This document shows, in pieces, positions 1-11,640 of a stretch of DNA of 64,000 bases. Numbering within the stretch: the stretch's first letter is position 1; every line of letters begins with the position of its first letter. A program made the translations under genes and the position numbers. The DNA is from Dryocosmus kuriphilus (Eukaryota; Arthropoda; Insecta; Hymenoptera; Cynipidae): NCBI GenBank assembly GCA_038277395.1, contig CM076191.1, forward strand, positions 30,527,936 to 30,591,935, in the 5' to 3' direction. Under the pieces are notes generated by a model. The model saw only the letters and a list, made by a program, of their open reading frames with translations, was not told where the DNA came from and did no database searches.

Positions 1-719
1 GAACTCTAGACTCTCAAATAACAGGTTATTTGGCTGCCTGAAATGTAGGTCTTGCTCATGTTTAAATTTTAATCGACAAAAAGAAATAAAATTCAAATAT
101 TTAAGATTAATTTTATTTTTTGGAAGATATTTAGAATTGACATAATTTCTAATGAATTAAAAAACCCCAATTTTGATTTTTTTTTAACATTTCGTAATGA
201 GAGTGTCTCACTTATAATAATACATACGACTGCCTAGCATCGATTGTTCGTATCATAATTGCTGAAATAATGATAATCACAGCTCAAGAGTCTGACACCC
301 AATAATTAAATTCTGCATTCTTGGAACACTTTTTTTGTCATCGCGGGTAAAAATGTTTTTAAGTATTTGATTAGCGGAAAGTATTTTTAGTTTTGACGAA
401 CAAAATTCGGGGAAATTTGAAATTATCGTATTTTCAAATTAAAATTTTTAATTTTTGTTCTTTTCTAAATTTTACGTTATTTAATTTGGAAGTGTTGCAA
501 ATTAAAAATGTACAGTTCTCAACATTTTAATTGTAGATTCTTATTTTTTAATGCTTTTAATTTGTGGTGTTAACAGTTTGACTGTTTTAATTTCAAATTT
601 CCAAATTTTCATGAATTATAAATGGTAGGATATGGATAATGGAAGGATATTTAGAACCATAATATCTAACAAAAGTAATCTTGTAGAATAATTTACACAA
701 AGTACTTAATGGATAAAAT
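1..719. other. AT-rich non-coding DNA, no gene seen
   Basis: Mostly A/T-rich sequence with many poly-A and poly-T runs. I see no open frame with coding character, no transposon ends and no RNA gene. It could be intergenic or an intron of the gene whose exons lie downstream on the + strand. Confidence 0.5.
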
Positions 720-724
720 GTGGG

Positions 725-1339
725 TGTTCATATGAAAAATGCCCCTATGGTCGGTTCTTGTTCAGGAGATATTCAAATTTTTCTTAGTCAGGGTCAAAAT
801 GATTATTATTTTCGCGTTTGAGTGGGGTTGATACTATAGGATCTATGCTGAATCTATTGACACTATACTCGTGTCCCGGAAGCAGCCGGAATTGGGTATA
901 ATTTTATGTTCAAAGAAAAAATATAACACGTACACTTATGGTACCGGCTAACTTTAGATGCGTTTTTCTCGAAAAGGGGCTTTTCGAAGTTCTCACTTCA
1001 AAAAGTGCCCCGTCAGCTCGTTTTTCAACACAGAGAGTTCATCTTAGACTTTAAATGTTGTGAATTTATCCAGCTGTATGCCCCTATACGTATCTCGATA
1101 TCCAGGGTGATCACTTGTCCATTGCATAGTTATAAATGTGTTTTGGAATAGCGATTAATTAGCGGAGGTTTATTAGTCTGTTACTTATATTTTTCCTGTT
1201 ATTTCAAACTTCAGTTAAGGTTTAATTGAAAAGTTTGTCAGGGAAAGTCAGAGAAAAGTAAGGTAATAGTCAGGGAATTTTTTTCTTTGTTTTTAAGGGC
1301 CCCCCTGATACCGACCATAAGGGCATTTTTCATATGGAC
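725..1339. mobile_element. MITE-like element with ~30-bp terminal inverted repeats
   Basis: The left end (about 725-755) contains CATATGAAAAATGCCCCTAT followed by GGTCGGT. The right end (about 1310-1339) reads as the inverse complement, with ACCGACCATAAGGGCATTTT followed by CATATG. The two arms differ at only a few positions over about 30 bp. The ~615-bp interior has no open frame, as expected of a non-autonomous DNA transposon. I could not define a clean target-site duplication, so the superfamily is not assigned. Confidence 0.55.
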
Positions 1340-2089
1340 GTACATAAATATTTTTTCAACCATCGCTACGGCTCCTTAGAGACATAATTATAACAAAGAA
1401 AAAAGAGGGAAAGTTAAGAAAGAGCTAGCGAAATCAACCTCTCACGCTTTTTCTTGTTCTTTCTCCGTATTTTTTATACTACTAGGATTCAAGATGTTCA
1501 GAGGTTATTTATACTTCACATGTATAGACGCAACGTGATTTCAGGGGTTGCAATTTAAAGGTAGAAATTTCGCGATTCTTTCAAATAATGAATCTCCGGA
1601 TTTAAGAATTCAAGTCGATCAAAGAATCAACGTTTACTTTCGACTAAATGTTCTTTCGAAATATAAAGTTAACGACGTTCGATTCTTGCCGAAGTAATTC
1701 GTCCGTTCGTGATTTACGGAGAAATTACATCATTCCCGATGAAGGTCCGCGAGTAAAAAAGAAAAAAACAAGAGAAAGAAAAAGGAACTTGTTTGAGTTC
1801 TTTGACGTGCATTCCTAAATTTGATCCGTGGTTGGTCGTTAAAATATTTATTATTGCATGCAGATATTACACCTGCATGCATGCCAAGTACATACAGGAT
1901 CTTTCATTGGCGCGGAAAGGAAACAAGGACGGCAGCGTTACGAAACGGATGTGATAAATTTGTGATCTTACGAGTTGATAGCTTAAGATTCTGATTTTCT
2001 GATGCAGAATATCTTCTTATATGTACCAATAGTCATAAACAATACTCGATATGGATATAAACGCTGGCTGTTTTTTATTTTGATTGCAG
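1340..2089. other. Non-coding DNA upstream of an exon
   Basis: No transposon end or RNA gene is seen. The last bases before 2090 form a plausible 3' splice site: a T-rich tract followed by TGATTGCAG, ending at 2089. The stretch is therefore probably the 3' part of an intron. Confidence 0.4.
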
Positions 2090-2258
2090 AGAGCCTGGGA
2101 CGATTGCTTATCCAGCAAAGCTGAGCAACGGAACCGTACCCAAGGGCATTGTTAAAGACCTCAATGACGAGGACCTCAAAGAAGCAGTTAAGGAGAAAAA
2201 AGATCAGATAGACGCTTTAGAAAAACAGCAGAGTTGTCCTGACGAACCGAATCTTCTG
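2090..2258 (+). CDS. Internal exon of an unrecognised host gene
   Basis: A 169-bp exon between a polypyrimidine/CAG acceptor ending at 2089 and a GTTAGT donor starting at 2259. One frame is open throughout: one base followed by 56 complete codons. Its product begins EPGTIAYPAKLSNG and has a hydrophilic, charged middle (DLNDEDLKEAVKEKKDQIDA) that would suit a short coiled coil. It joins in phase to the exon at 3896-4086, which is the best evidence that both are real. Codon composition is more balanced and GC-richer than the flanking AT-rich DNA. I do not recognise the protein. The acidic/basic repeat and low hydrophobicity suggest a cytoplasmic or disordered segment. No start codon or 5' exon is visible in the window. 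Confidence 0.6.
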
Positions 2259-3895
2259 GTTAGTTGGACTTCTTGTTTATGAGTTTTAGAAAGAGTTTTT
2301 AAGTATTTTGAAAGTTCTAAGCGTCCCAAATTTGGAAGCATAGATTATAGAAAACTTAAAACATTCCCCTGATGGACAAAATTTTTGCGACAAACTGCAA
2401 CGTTCTATGAAGGCGTTTTTTTTTTTTATAGAGGATTGTAGAAAATTGTAGATTTTTTAATAGTTGGGTATATAAAACAAGAGGTCCGGGGTTCTATTCC
2501 TGAGCCGGATACGAATAGAATTTTCTATGTACTGTAGGTCCCCTCATAAAGAGGCCAGTGATCTTTTGAGGGAAGATGCTTCATGACGAGGGGGGAAAAT
2601 TGCGTGTGGGGGGGGGGGGGGGGGGGGGGGGGGGTCACTGGGCGATTTTTGAGAGACTAGAAAGTTGTGGTTTTTCAAGTTTTTTTTGTAATTCTGGAAA
2701 ATTCTCAAAACCCGTAAAAGGGAGGGAGTATAAACTAATATACAAAAAGATAATTACGAATTTCTACACAAACATTTATGAATAATTACACCTTTGTATG
2801 AAATTTTACAAAAATATACGTCTGAAAAGACTAGATTTGGTTTTTCATAGTTCTTTTTTAGAAAATTATAAATGTCTATAAACAATTATTAATAACAAAC
2901 ATTTGCTACGAAAAAAAGACAAATTTGGGACCCCAAAGTAAAGTCTTAGTTTTTCATAATTTTTAATTTTCTACAAACGCTTACGAATAACTGCAATAAT
3001 TTACAATAATTACAATTAACAGTTTTGTGTGTTTTGAGAAAGGAGGAAAATTCGTAAATATTTTCGTCAAAATTCGCAGATATTTTATATACCATGTCTA
3101 CGTTCACCGAAATTCGGTGAACTGTAGGGGATTATTTTAAAGATAGAAATTCGGTGACCGTAGAACAAGTATGTTCGGTGATCCCACGAAAACTGGAAAA
3201 GGCGGTTAGGTTCACCGAAATTCAGCGAACGTAGCATAAATATTGTTGGTGAACCTAGACACTTCGATTTTATTATTTTCGTAAAAGTTGGTAGAAATTC
3301 CTCGAAATTTTCATAGAAGTTTATCAATGTTTTCGTAGAAATTCATAGAAATTATAAATACAAAAAATATATTTCGAGTCCAAAAACGCATTTTTTGTAG
3401 AAATTTTTGTAAAAATTCGTAATAATTTGAATTTAGCACATTCTCATCGCGTAAGCGTATCTTAAGCTTAGGAAATTTGTAACTGAATTTTCCGATTTAT
3501 CCTAATTTTTGGAAACATTTAACAGCAATAGCATAAAACTTCCGAGCATGTTTCATAAAAAATAAAGACAGCATTTCCTAACAGTGGAAATTAAAATGTG
3601 ATTTTCAACAAACTTTAAAAGATTGAATTTTTAAAAGTACAAAAAATAAAACCTACTATTGAATATACTATTAAAATATTATTATTGTAGAAGAGAATAT
3701 TTTTAGATTCATTTTTGCTTTAATTCCTTTTGCAATGTTGGTAAAATTAACTCTTAATTTATTCATGGAAACAAGAGTCAAGTTCATGCGATATTTTATT
3801 AACTGATTTACTTTTAACGATATTGAGTTTATAATTACTGTAGGGATTTTAATGATTATTTAGGTAAAGATAGTGAAAATTGTAATTTGTTTCAG
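2259..3895 (+). other. Putative intron containing a 27-base G run
   Basis: About 1.6 kb between two phase-compatible exons, starting GTTAGT and ending TTTGTTTCAG. It contains an uninterrupted run of 27 G at 2608-2634. Around 3090-3260 there are several copies and inversions of a short TTCACCGAAATTCGGTGAAC-like palindrome (for example near 3099, 3150 and 3211). Nothing else is recognised. Confidence 0.45.
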
Positions 3896-4086
3896 CAACC
3901 GGTACAAAATTCGAGAGTTGGAGAACGAAGAGCCAGCAGTCCCTTCCAAAATGGAAGAACCGAGGTCTTGATTGGAGAGCCCGAAGGTGGCCCGAGGTCA
4001 CCTAGAGGATCCACTTCTTCGACTATCAATGATAGCAACTTCCTGACCACACCAGAAGAGAAGGATTATCCTGAACCAATTTGCAG
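3896..4086 (+). CDS. Second exon of the same unrecognised host gene
   Basis: A 191-bp exon that begins right after a TTTGTTTCAG acceptor in phase 0, exactly the phase left by the exon ending at 2258. It is followed by a GTCAGT donor at 4087. The product is rich in Ser, Pro, Arg and Gly (for example GEPEGGPRSPRGSTSSTIND), a typical disordered or phosphorylated cytoplasmic tail composition. If the donor is used, the exon ends in phase 2. If it is not used, the frame continues to a stop at 4220-4222, which overlaps an AATAAA hexamer (4217-4222), so it could instead be the terminal exon. I cannot decide between these. I do not recognise the family. Confidence 0.6.
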
Positions 4087-6372
4087 GTCAGTGGATAAGC
4101 AATGGGAAATTGAATGCATAGATTTCATTTGGAAATCAGAATTGCTGATGACTAGTTTTAAACCTGCGTCAAATCCTCCAATGTTCTCATCAGACACGTC
4201 AATTTTAGTTCCAATAGAATAAACTATTTTAAATTTATAATACATTTTTAATATTGAAATGTTCATATTATTCAAGTCATTCTGATCTCCAGAAGAAATT
4301 GTCTAATTTGTGGTTTCAAGTGAATTCGTTGGAGAGATAAATTTTTGAAAACCCTCAATAAGAAGAGTTTCCCTTTATATTAATTTTATAGGAAAATATT
4401 CCCAATGCAATCTGCCTTTAAATTATGCTTTATTATTTTAAAAATGCTTCAGAGAATTTATATTCGACTGCGGTTAGAAAATACGCAAACCTCGGTTAGA
4501 AATCTTTATCGTCCAGTGGGGAATATAAAAGTTGGCGAAGTTGCTGTAAGATGTCGCTAGGGACACGAATTGGAAGCAGTTTGAAGTAAAAGGCGCCAAC
4601 TTAAATGATCTAAAAGTCCTAGAATTTAATCTAGAATTAACAGGATTCTTCAATAAAAAAAAAAAACCATTTTTAGTCAATAAACTTTTACGGGTTGACC
4701 ACCCACCTGCAACGCAAAGCGTGAGGAATGATTCAGTTCCCAATCGCAGCATTTTCATTTTTGAAGGTTTCAGGTTTAAAAAGCTTTGCAGAAAGAAATG
4801 TTTCTGTGTTTAGATCTCTAGACAAATTTAATATACTCTCATTTTGCAGATGTAATACATTCGTTTTAAAAGGTCTTTTACGAACAAAGTGCTTCAGTTA
4901 CTAATGCGGTTGAAATTGGGATCTCTCTGAATCAGCGATCATTAAAACGTGAAAGCACTCTGCATTCGCAAGTATTTTCGATTGATAGGCTTTTGAATTA
5001 TAAAGTCTTCAATACCTAGACTCAAGGACTTTTTATTTGAATGTAGAAATATTTTAAAGTTATTAAATTAAAGGAGAGGGGACACTTTCAAATATCGCTT
5101 TTCTGAGGAAGGTTAGAAACAATACAAACATTTTTTTTGGTTCTTTTTTTGAAATTTTTGAAATTTCCAAATAAATATTCTTTTAGATTTGAGTACCTCC
5201 TAACAGACAACTAAATTTTCTTCAATATTTTTAGTTTTAAACTGTATAGTATTAATTCAATGCTTCACGATGTGGAAGCTTTTGAATTTTTATTTTCTTT
5301 CAGTTTTGGAAATTCAATAAGTAAAATATTGACAATTGAAGTTCTGGAGAGTATTTTCAATCAGGTCGTTTTGATATTTTGAGTCGTTTCTCTTATCAGA
5401 ATAGGCTTTAGATCTAAGAGAGCATTTTAGAAAATAAACGGTTTAAAGTTGAGCATCACATTGAAAAAACTATAACGGAAAGTATGAGAAATGTATAGCC
5501 TTTGAAATTTAAACCATTCCTCCTTTAAATCCTGCTGAATCGAAAGCGTACTAACAGGTTAAAAGCATTTTGAATTAAAAGACGAAAAAATTAAAAGCAG
5601 CAAAAATAAAACAACTACAGAAAATATTGAATTTTCAAGATTTTGGAATTGAAACTTTGTAGATTCTGCAAATTTATTTCATATTGAAAGCCTTAATTTT
5701 TTGCTCAATTTTATGTTTTTTTAACATTGAATAACATTTCAGTTTTAAAGCTTTTAAATGGAAGAACACTTTGAATTGAAAGTATTGAATAATTTTATAT
5801 TACAACCTTTAAAATTGTTTCGTTACAAATTTAAGTCGTTGAAAATTTCAGGGTTAGAAATATATGAAAGCTTGTAATACTTCATTTAATATCTACTTGA
5901 ACGATTAAAATCTAATAATTTTATATGAAAGTTTTAAAATTTGGACTATTCTAAATTAGGATCCCTTACTGAAGTTGAACAAATTAGAATTTAAACGTTA
6001 AAAATTGTACAATTTCCAAATGAAAGCATTCTTAATAGTAACAAATAATTTGAAACTGAAGAAGGTATAAATTTAATAATTTCAGTTTGAAATTTTATAA
6101 ACTAGACAACTTAAAACTTTTTGTAACCAATTTAAACTTCAACCATTTTGAAGAAAGGAACAATTTTAAATAGAAAGCGTCAGAATTGGAGTAATTTTTT
6201 ATTGGAAAATTCAAAAAAATTGTACTCGAGTGTAAACCATTAAAAATTGTGCATTTAAAAAACTAAAGCCTTTTAATACTCGTACTTCAATGATCATAAA
6301 TTCGCGACATTCAAAATTAAACAGATTGAGATTGAAATCTTGAAAATGAGGCAATAACATATTAAAAGCGCT
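4087..6372. other. AT-rich non-coding DNA
   Basis: No gene, RNA or transposon end that I can support. The region is dominated by TTGAAATTTTAAA-like low-complexity sequence. Short open frames here lack splice signals, composition or motifs that would support coding. Confidence 0.45.
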
Positions 6373-6376
6373 TTAA

Positions 6377-7475
6377 GGTCATGTAAAAGGTGGGTCACGT
6401 GACCAAGCTAGTCCTGAATTTCTTTGTCCCAACTCATGTCTAAACGAAATAAAGTATCTCTCTGAAAGTTTGGAAAATGAAAGAGGAGGCAATAAAGTAT
6501 GAGCCTCTACTTTATTTCGTTGGAAATTCGGAAAAAAATTTTTTTAAGGAAACTAAAACTGGAAGTATTATCGGTATTCCTTTTGTCCCAACTCATTTCC
6601 GCACGGAATAGTAAATCGCGTTGAAAATTTGGCACAATAAATACAAGGCACTAAGGAAGGAGCGTTTGGTCCTAAATACTTACAATTGTAGAAAAAGTTG
6701 TTTTTTTTAATAACAAAATTGGAGTAATACCGATTACCAACCAGCAACCATGTTGTAGAACTTTATTGCAGGACACAGCAGGCTATTTTCAATTTTGGAA
6801 TGGAGCACTTTTGAGGATATTATCCATCAAACTTGGACCGGAAAAACACAAACATTTATCACGAGTATTGTACATAAAAGTTACAAGCAATAATGTTTGC
6901 ACATGTAATGCAACAAACAAACTTTGGTTATAAAAGTATCAGCTGGTATAACAAGCCCAGCCGCCTATCGGAACATTTGGAGAACTTCCGCTAGCCGCGG
7001 AAAATTTGGGTAATGCAGATTGCATGAGTTTGATTTACATATTGCATAAAACATAAAATAAGACATGGAGTTCAAAAGTTGGGAAATATGGTTCCAATTT
7101 TGGTATCCGATATTTTGATTGAAACTTTAAGACTTATTACCGTGTTTCTGACAATTTCGATTCCAAATAAAAAGAGCAACCCTGGCGTCACCTGCAGCAT
7201 TAAAAAAAACCAATAAGTTACCAAAGCGATGTTGCTTCTTTACCGACAGAGTAGGAACGTGTATCTAGTGCAAAGTGCATCCGTTGCTATTTATTATTTT
7301 TTATAATAAACTTTTATTGATACTCGAATTCACGCTTTGACACACACTGTTCTTTTACATTTGTTAATATTTTCCAAATTTTTTGCGCATTATTTTAAGT
7401 TTTATTTTTAAATACGAGACAAAAAATATCGATCTCAGTACTGGCTTGGTCACGTGACCCACCTTTTACATGGCC
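6377..7475. mobile_element. TTAA-flanked, piggyBac-type non-autonomous element
   Basis: The element is flanked by TTAA on both sides (6373-6376 and 7476-7479). It has terminal inverted repeats of at least 30 bp: the left end reads GGTCATGTAAAAGGTGGG then TCACGTGACCAAGC, and the right end is its inverse complement with one difference near the tip. The repeats contain the palindrome GGTCACGTGACC. Precise TTAA duplication is the hallmark of piggyBac-superfamily insertion. The 1,099-bp interior has no transposase-length frame, so it would need to be mobilised in trans. The superfamily call rests on the TTAA target alone. Confidence 0.7.
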
Positions 7476-9372
7476 TTAATTTGTACAATTTTTAGTTGAA
7501 GCATTAAACTGGTAGATTTAAAAAAAATTCTACATGGTTTAACTGCATCAGTTTGCAAATATAAAGCAAGATTTTTGTATTCAAATAAATCCTGTGTAAG
7601 TGTATATTTAATTAATTATTGTTATAGAAAAAAATATCACAAAATTAGTTATATAGCTGTATTGAACATTTTTATTAGACACCGTCAAAAGTACGATTTT
7701 GATACCTCTATCCATCAGTAGATAATCGTTTCAGTAATTACAATCTGTCATAAGTAAACTTGCAATTCAGTTATTGAATAAATAGTAGGTGAAACTATCA
7801 TGATTTTTCATTAAACTTCAAACTTAAATTCTAATGCATAAACATGCGATGATATACTAAAAAACTAATCAACATTCTTCGCCAATTTTCCAGTTAATTA
7901 AGATTATCTACTGTACAAATTATCCTTCCAGTTGCAAAAGCCTTTTTCGACTCATTTCTGATTTTTCAGAAAACAGGGATGTTATCAGGATGTTGTATAG
8001 TCCCACTTTGTGTAGTCTTGATTTCAAAATTCGTAGTTCGGTACCAAAAAGTATGCAGTCGAAAATGAAGTTATTTTCTAACAATAAGATAAATCCTCAA
8101 TTTTCTAAGTTGATATTGTAAACTATTAAAAATTAACTTTAGTGTATATTTAAACTCTACTCATATTTATTTGTCTATAAGTAATCAAAATATATTTTTT
8201 TGTTTGATGCAAATCGGCTAAAAAATAATCCTACTCAATCTGAATCAATATGAACCAATCGTAACCAAATTTTCAATCCGAAGGAATCCGAGTGAGTCTG
8301 ATTTCGGATTGAAACTTTAGTTCGGTTTAACTCGAATTGAGTCGGTTTAATTTTTAATCAATTTGCATCGAACAAGATTGATAACTTTTTTAGATTTTTA
8401 GATTTTTTTTAGATTTGTTCGGACTTAACTCGGATATGATTCTTATTCGAAATATTCGCCACTGGTAGTTGAAAAAAAAAAAGGTATTTTGGCTTCTCTT
8501 AGGGGTCGACATGCAAAACGTGTGTAGTCCCGAGTCAAATGGGAACTGGAAACTTGGATAGGTGTAGATATAGATGAGCCTCTCGAAGGGATGCTGTCTG
8601 CTTCAAGTGGCACTCTTTCAGGTGATTAGATATTCCCTCATTCTCTTCAATTCTCTTGCCAAAGAGTCTGTTGGAATTCAGAGAGAACGGAGTGCCGGCG
8701 ACTCTTCACTGCCACTTCGCCAGTATTTCACGAGAGAGGCACACCCACCGGGACACACGTCATTTGAGAGAGTGAGTGTAGCCTAAACAATGCGTTTCCC
8801 AGTCTAGTCTTTTTAATCTCGCTGCATCGGGACGGGAAGTTCTCCTCTTCCTTCTCACTCTGTCAGCTCGAGAAGCAATAAAAAAAAATATATAAAGGGG
8901 CCGGCGTGGGGGCCGGGGCAAAAAGTAAAAAGGGCGAAGAAGAAACCAGGAGAAAAAGAAGTGGAATGATAAGGAATGAAGGATAGATTGAGATGTATGG
9001 TGGGGAGAGAGATTTGAAGGAGTGGGAATGCAGGAGAACTATTTTGCGTGGGAGGGGAGGAGAAGTAAACGGGGCTATGGTATGATAAAGAGGAAGAGGG
9101 AGAAAAGTTGTGGGCTTGGCATGCGCATACCTTCCTTAATCTCGTGACAAGCAAGGTATATGTATAATTCTTATGCATAACTGCTCCAACTCCGCTTTGA
9201 ATTTAGAAGATTTTTTTTATCACAATTAGGATCTGGTCAAACTACAGTCGATCCTATGATCCATTTTCGGATTCATCTGCTCGAATTTTAGTTTATATGG
9301 TTATATACTCGAGACATTGTAATTGTGGAATTTATTTTTCGAAAAAGAAGGTGTTTAGTTGGGGAATATTCG
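7476..9372. other. Non-coding DNA
   Basis: AT-rich to 8450, then a more balanced stretch (8560-9120) with purine-rich GAGA-like sequence near 8870-9080 and a TATATAAAGGGG motif at about 8890. Open frames at 8574-8786 (+) and 8855-9178 (-) have no motif or splice support and are not called. I see no RNA gene. Confidence 0.4.
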
Positions 9373-9905
9373 CATATTAAGGGTGCAGTTCCGAATAGCG
9401 GATACCTCCATTTATTTGAAACTACGTATACTTACGTATTTTGACGCGCTGATTACGAAAATCATAGTGAAAATTGGCGACTAGGCTATTTTCATGGTGA
9501 AAACCATAAAAAACCCATAAAATTGATGGTTTTTTATGTTTATCTCAGTAAATATACAAAATATATAAAAACCTTTTAAACAAAAGTTGTAGCCAGCATA
9601 AAAATACATCTTTTATGTTTTATATACTTTTTCTCTTAAACCATTATTTTCCGAGAAAAATGGGATAATGTTCCAACAAGTACATTTTGACAAGACTCCA
9701 TTAGTTTCGGCATTGCCTACTTACGCACTTTACCACGGGAAGGTTGGAGCTTGGTCTTTAAAGTGCATGTTTTTTTTTTGCTTTTTGTATTTTAGTTTAT
9801 TTTTTGCATTTTTTTTTTAAATTTAATTTTTTGAAAAGTAACGCTTAAGTAAAAGAAAGAAGAAGTAAGAAAAAGTAACGTTTAACGAAAAAAGAACGTA
9901 AAAAA

Positions 9906-10889
9906 TTAGTTTCCTTTGCCAGGATAGGAAATTTTTATGTCAGTGATCAACTGAGAAAAGGGATCTGCGTTTAGTTTTCTTACCAGACGCCGCCACAAAA
10001 ATTCGCAAAGATGGTCTGCTAAGTTGTTTTTGTGAACTCCACCCCGTGATAGGGAGCGTCGCATCCAACGCCAGGACGATTCTATATTTTGTGTGTGCGC
10101 TCCAGTTTCCTGATTCACAAACTCTTGAGAATGATTCACAGTTTTGTGGACATAACCATGAGCTTTCAGATTTAAGTAGCCTTTCCAGCAGTCTGTTTGG
10201 ATTTCTGTGCCAACTGCTATATGCTTCTGGATCAAAGAGAGTAAGGTTGTTTCATCTCTTTTGTTATCAGGGCAAATTTCCAATCGATAATTCTCAGGAT
10301 GCCCCCTGTGAATCATTCCCAAGATCCAAGAGCCTTCCACCACACGTCCTCTTTCGTACTTTCGACGTCCTATTTTACACTCATCGATTTCTACAATTTC
10401 CCCCACGCCTCCTATTTTACCTTTATTTTCAAACTGTTGGTCAAGAGCAACCATACAAACTTCTCGACAAAAGGAAAAGCGATCGGCAGCACTTTCCCTG
10501 GCCACCTGCTGACCTTCAATTATACTGCTTTCGCGAATGGTTTGTTCAAAGGTTAAATTAACAGCAAAGCTGTATGTAATTAACATGCAAGCTGCTGCTG
10601 AAATGTGAGATTGCTCAAACCACGTATTTTCCGCTACAGTAGCATTATGAGAGTATTTGCCCTTTTTTTGGCATTTAAATTGACCACAGGTAAATACTGA
10701 TTCGTGTAGGGTCATGTTCTTTTTATGTTTAATGCAATATCTTGTGCTTGGAATGAGTTCGATATCGCGTAACCACTGAAGGGGTTTTTCGCGATCTTGG
10801 AAAATAGAGCTCAAAGTGAAGATGTTATGAATCTGATTCATTTTTAACAACTTACCAATAACAGCGAAAAAGCTTAATTTAAATAGCAA
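9906..10889 (-). CDS. Merlin (ISXO2-like, IS1595-related) transposase
   Basis: A 327-codon frame encoding a DDE transposase that would cut and rejoin the Merlin element ends in the nucleus. The N-terminal part has a Cys/His cluster (C52, C68, C73) followed by ENTWFEQSHI (about 88-97), matching the zinc-ribbon and G-T-W-F region of ISXO2-like proteins. The catalytic core is recognisable: D169 in VEIDECKIGRRKY, a conserved RGRVVEGSWILGM, D233 in TDCWKGY, and E270 in HTQNIESSWRWMRRSL. Length fits the family. The first Met gives a hydrophobic leader, and Met17 (codon near 10841) is the likelier start because MNQIHNIF opens the region that resembles the family. No internal stop is present, so it may encode an active enzyme. 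It lies between the left TIR and the minisatellites and reads toward the left TIR. Bacterial contamination is unlikely given the eukaryotic TIR context. Confidence 0.85.
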   Translation of the reverse strand: MLFKLSFFAVIGKLLKMNQIHNIFTLSSIFQDREKPLQWLRDIELIPSTRYCIKHKKNMTLHESVFTCGQFKCQKKGKYSHNATVAENTWFEQSHISAAACMLITYSFAVNLTFEQTIRESSIIEGQQVARESAADRFSFCREVCMVALDQQFENKGKIGGVGEIVEIDECKIGRRKYERGRVVEGSWILGMIHRGHPENYRLEICPDNKRDETTLLSLIQKHIAVGTEIQTDCWKGYLNLKAHGYVHKTVNHSQEFVNQETGAHTQNIESSWRWMRRSLSRGGVHKNNLADHLCEFLWRRLVRKLNADPFSQLITDIKISYPGKGN

Positions 10890-11094
10890 GAGTTAAGAGA
10901 GAGACAGAGCGACTCACGCGGGACTTGCTCCGTGGCACGTTCAGACTCGATTATTCCAGCACCGACGTGTGTGATGAAGACAATCGAGCGTGCGAGAGAG
11001 AGAGGGGGAAAATAAAGAGTAGGGAGCTAATCCACGCCCAGATGTGAGATGAAAAACGGTAAAAAGTGTAATAAATAATGTTGCTCGAACAAAA

Positions 11095-11340
11095 AATAAC
11101 TAAGGTCTCACACAACCCCCTTTCCCAGGTGTTGTGGGGTCGGGAAGGCACCCCAGCAACAGGTCACATAAATAACTTAGGTCACACACGACCCCCTTTC
11201 CCAGGTGTTGTGTGGGCGGGAAGGCACCCCTGTGATAGGGCACAAAAAATAACTAAGGTTTCACACAACCCCCTTTCCCAGGTGTTGTGGGGGCGGGAAG
11301 GCACCCCTGTGATAGGGCACAAAAAATAACTAAGGTCCTA
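11095..11340. repeat. ~77-bp minisatellite inside the Merlin element
   Basis: Three complete copies and a partial one of a ~76-78-bp unit starting AATAACTAAGGT at about 11095, 11171, 11249 and 11327. Each has the core CCCCCTTTCCCAGGTGTTG and a GGGCGGGAAGGCACCCC segment. The inverse complement contains CCTGGGAAAGGGGGT, which recurs in the minisatellites of the elements at 16323-17168 and 48666-49417. Confidence 0.85.
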
Positions 11341-11441
11341 CACAACCTTTCATACAATTTAAGTTGTACCGCTAAACATTTTGCAGTATTTTTGTGATTT
11401 TTCCTATTTATTCAGCCACCCTCGGCCTCCTTTCCAGAGAA

Positions 11442-11640
11442 GGGGGGGGGGGGGGGGGGGGGGGGGGGCATGCACTGACTGGTTACGGAAATGCGTTCAG
11501 TAACGCTCGACCACTTTTCAAGGGGGGGGGGGGGGGCTACGTATGCACTGACTGGTTACGAAAATGTGTTCGGTCACGCTCGATCCCTTTTCCAAGGTTG
11601 AGTTGGGGGGGCTACACATGCACTGACTGGTTACGGAAGC
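11442..11640. repeat. Second ~75-bp minisatellite of the Merlin element, with long G runs
   Basis: Three copies of a unit containing ATGCACTGACTGGTTACG (about 11469, 11543 and 11619), separated by TCGATCCCTTTTCCAAGG-like sequence and G runs of 27 (11442-11468), 15 (11522-11536) and 7 bases. Read on the minus strand, the core CTTGGAAAAGGGATCGAG is close to CTGGAAAAGGGATCCGAG in the element at 48666-49417. Confidence 0.8.

Noticed and set aside
8574..9178. Open frames of 70 (+) and 107 (-) codons
   Set aside because: The minus-strand product comes from a purine-rich, low-complexity tract. No motif or signal supports either frame.
9906..10889. Bacterial contamination suggested by an IS1595-like transposase
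   Set aside because: ISXO2-like transposases define the eukaryotic Merlin superfamily. The gene lies between matching TIRs with an 8-bp TSD and has AT-rich eukaryotic surroundings.
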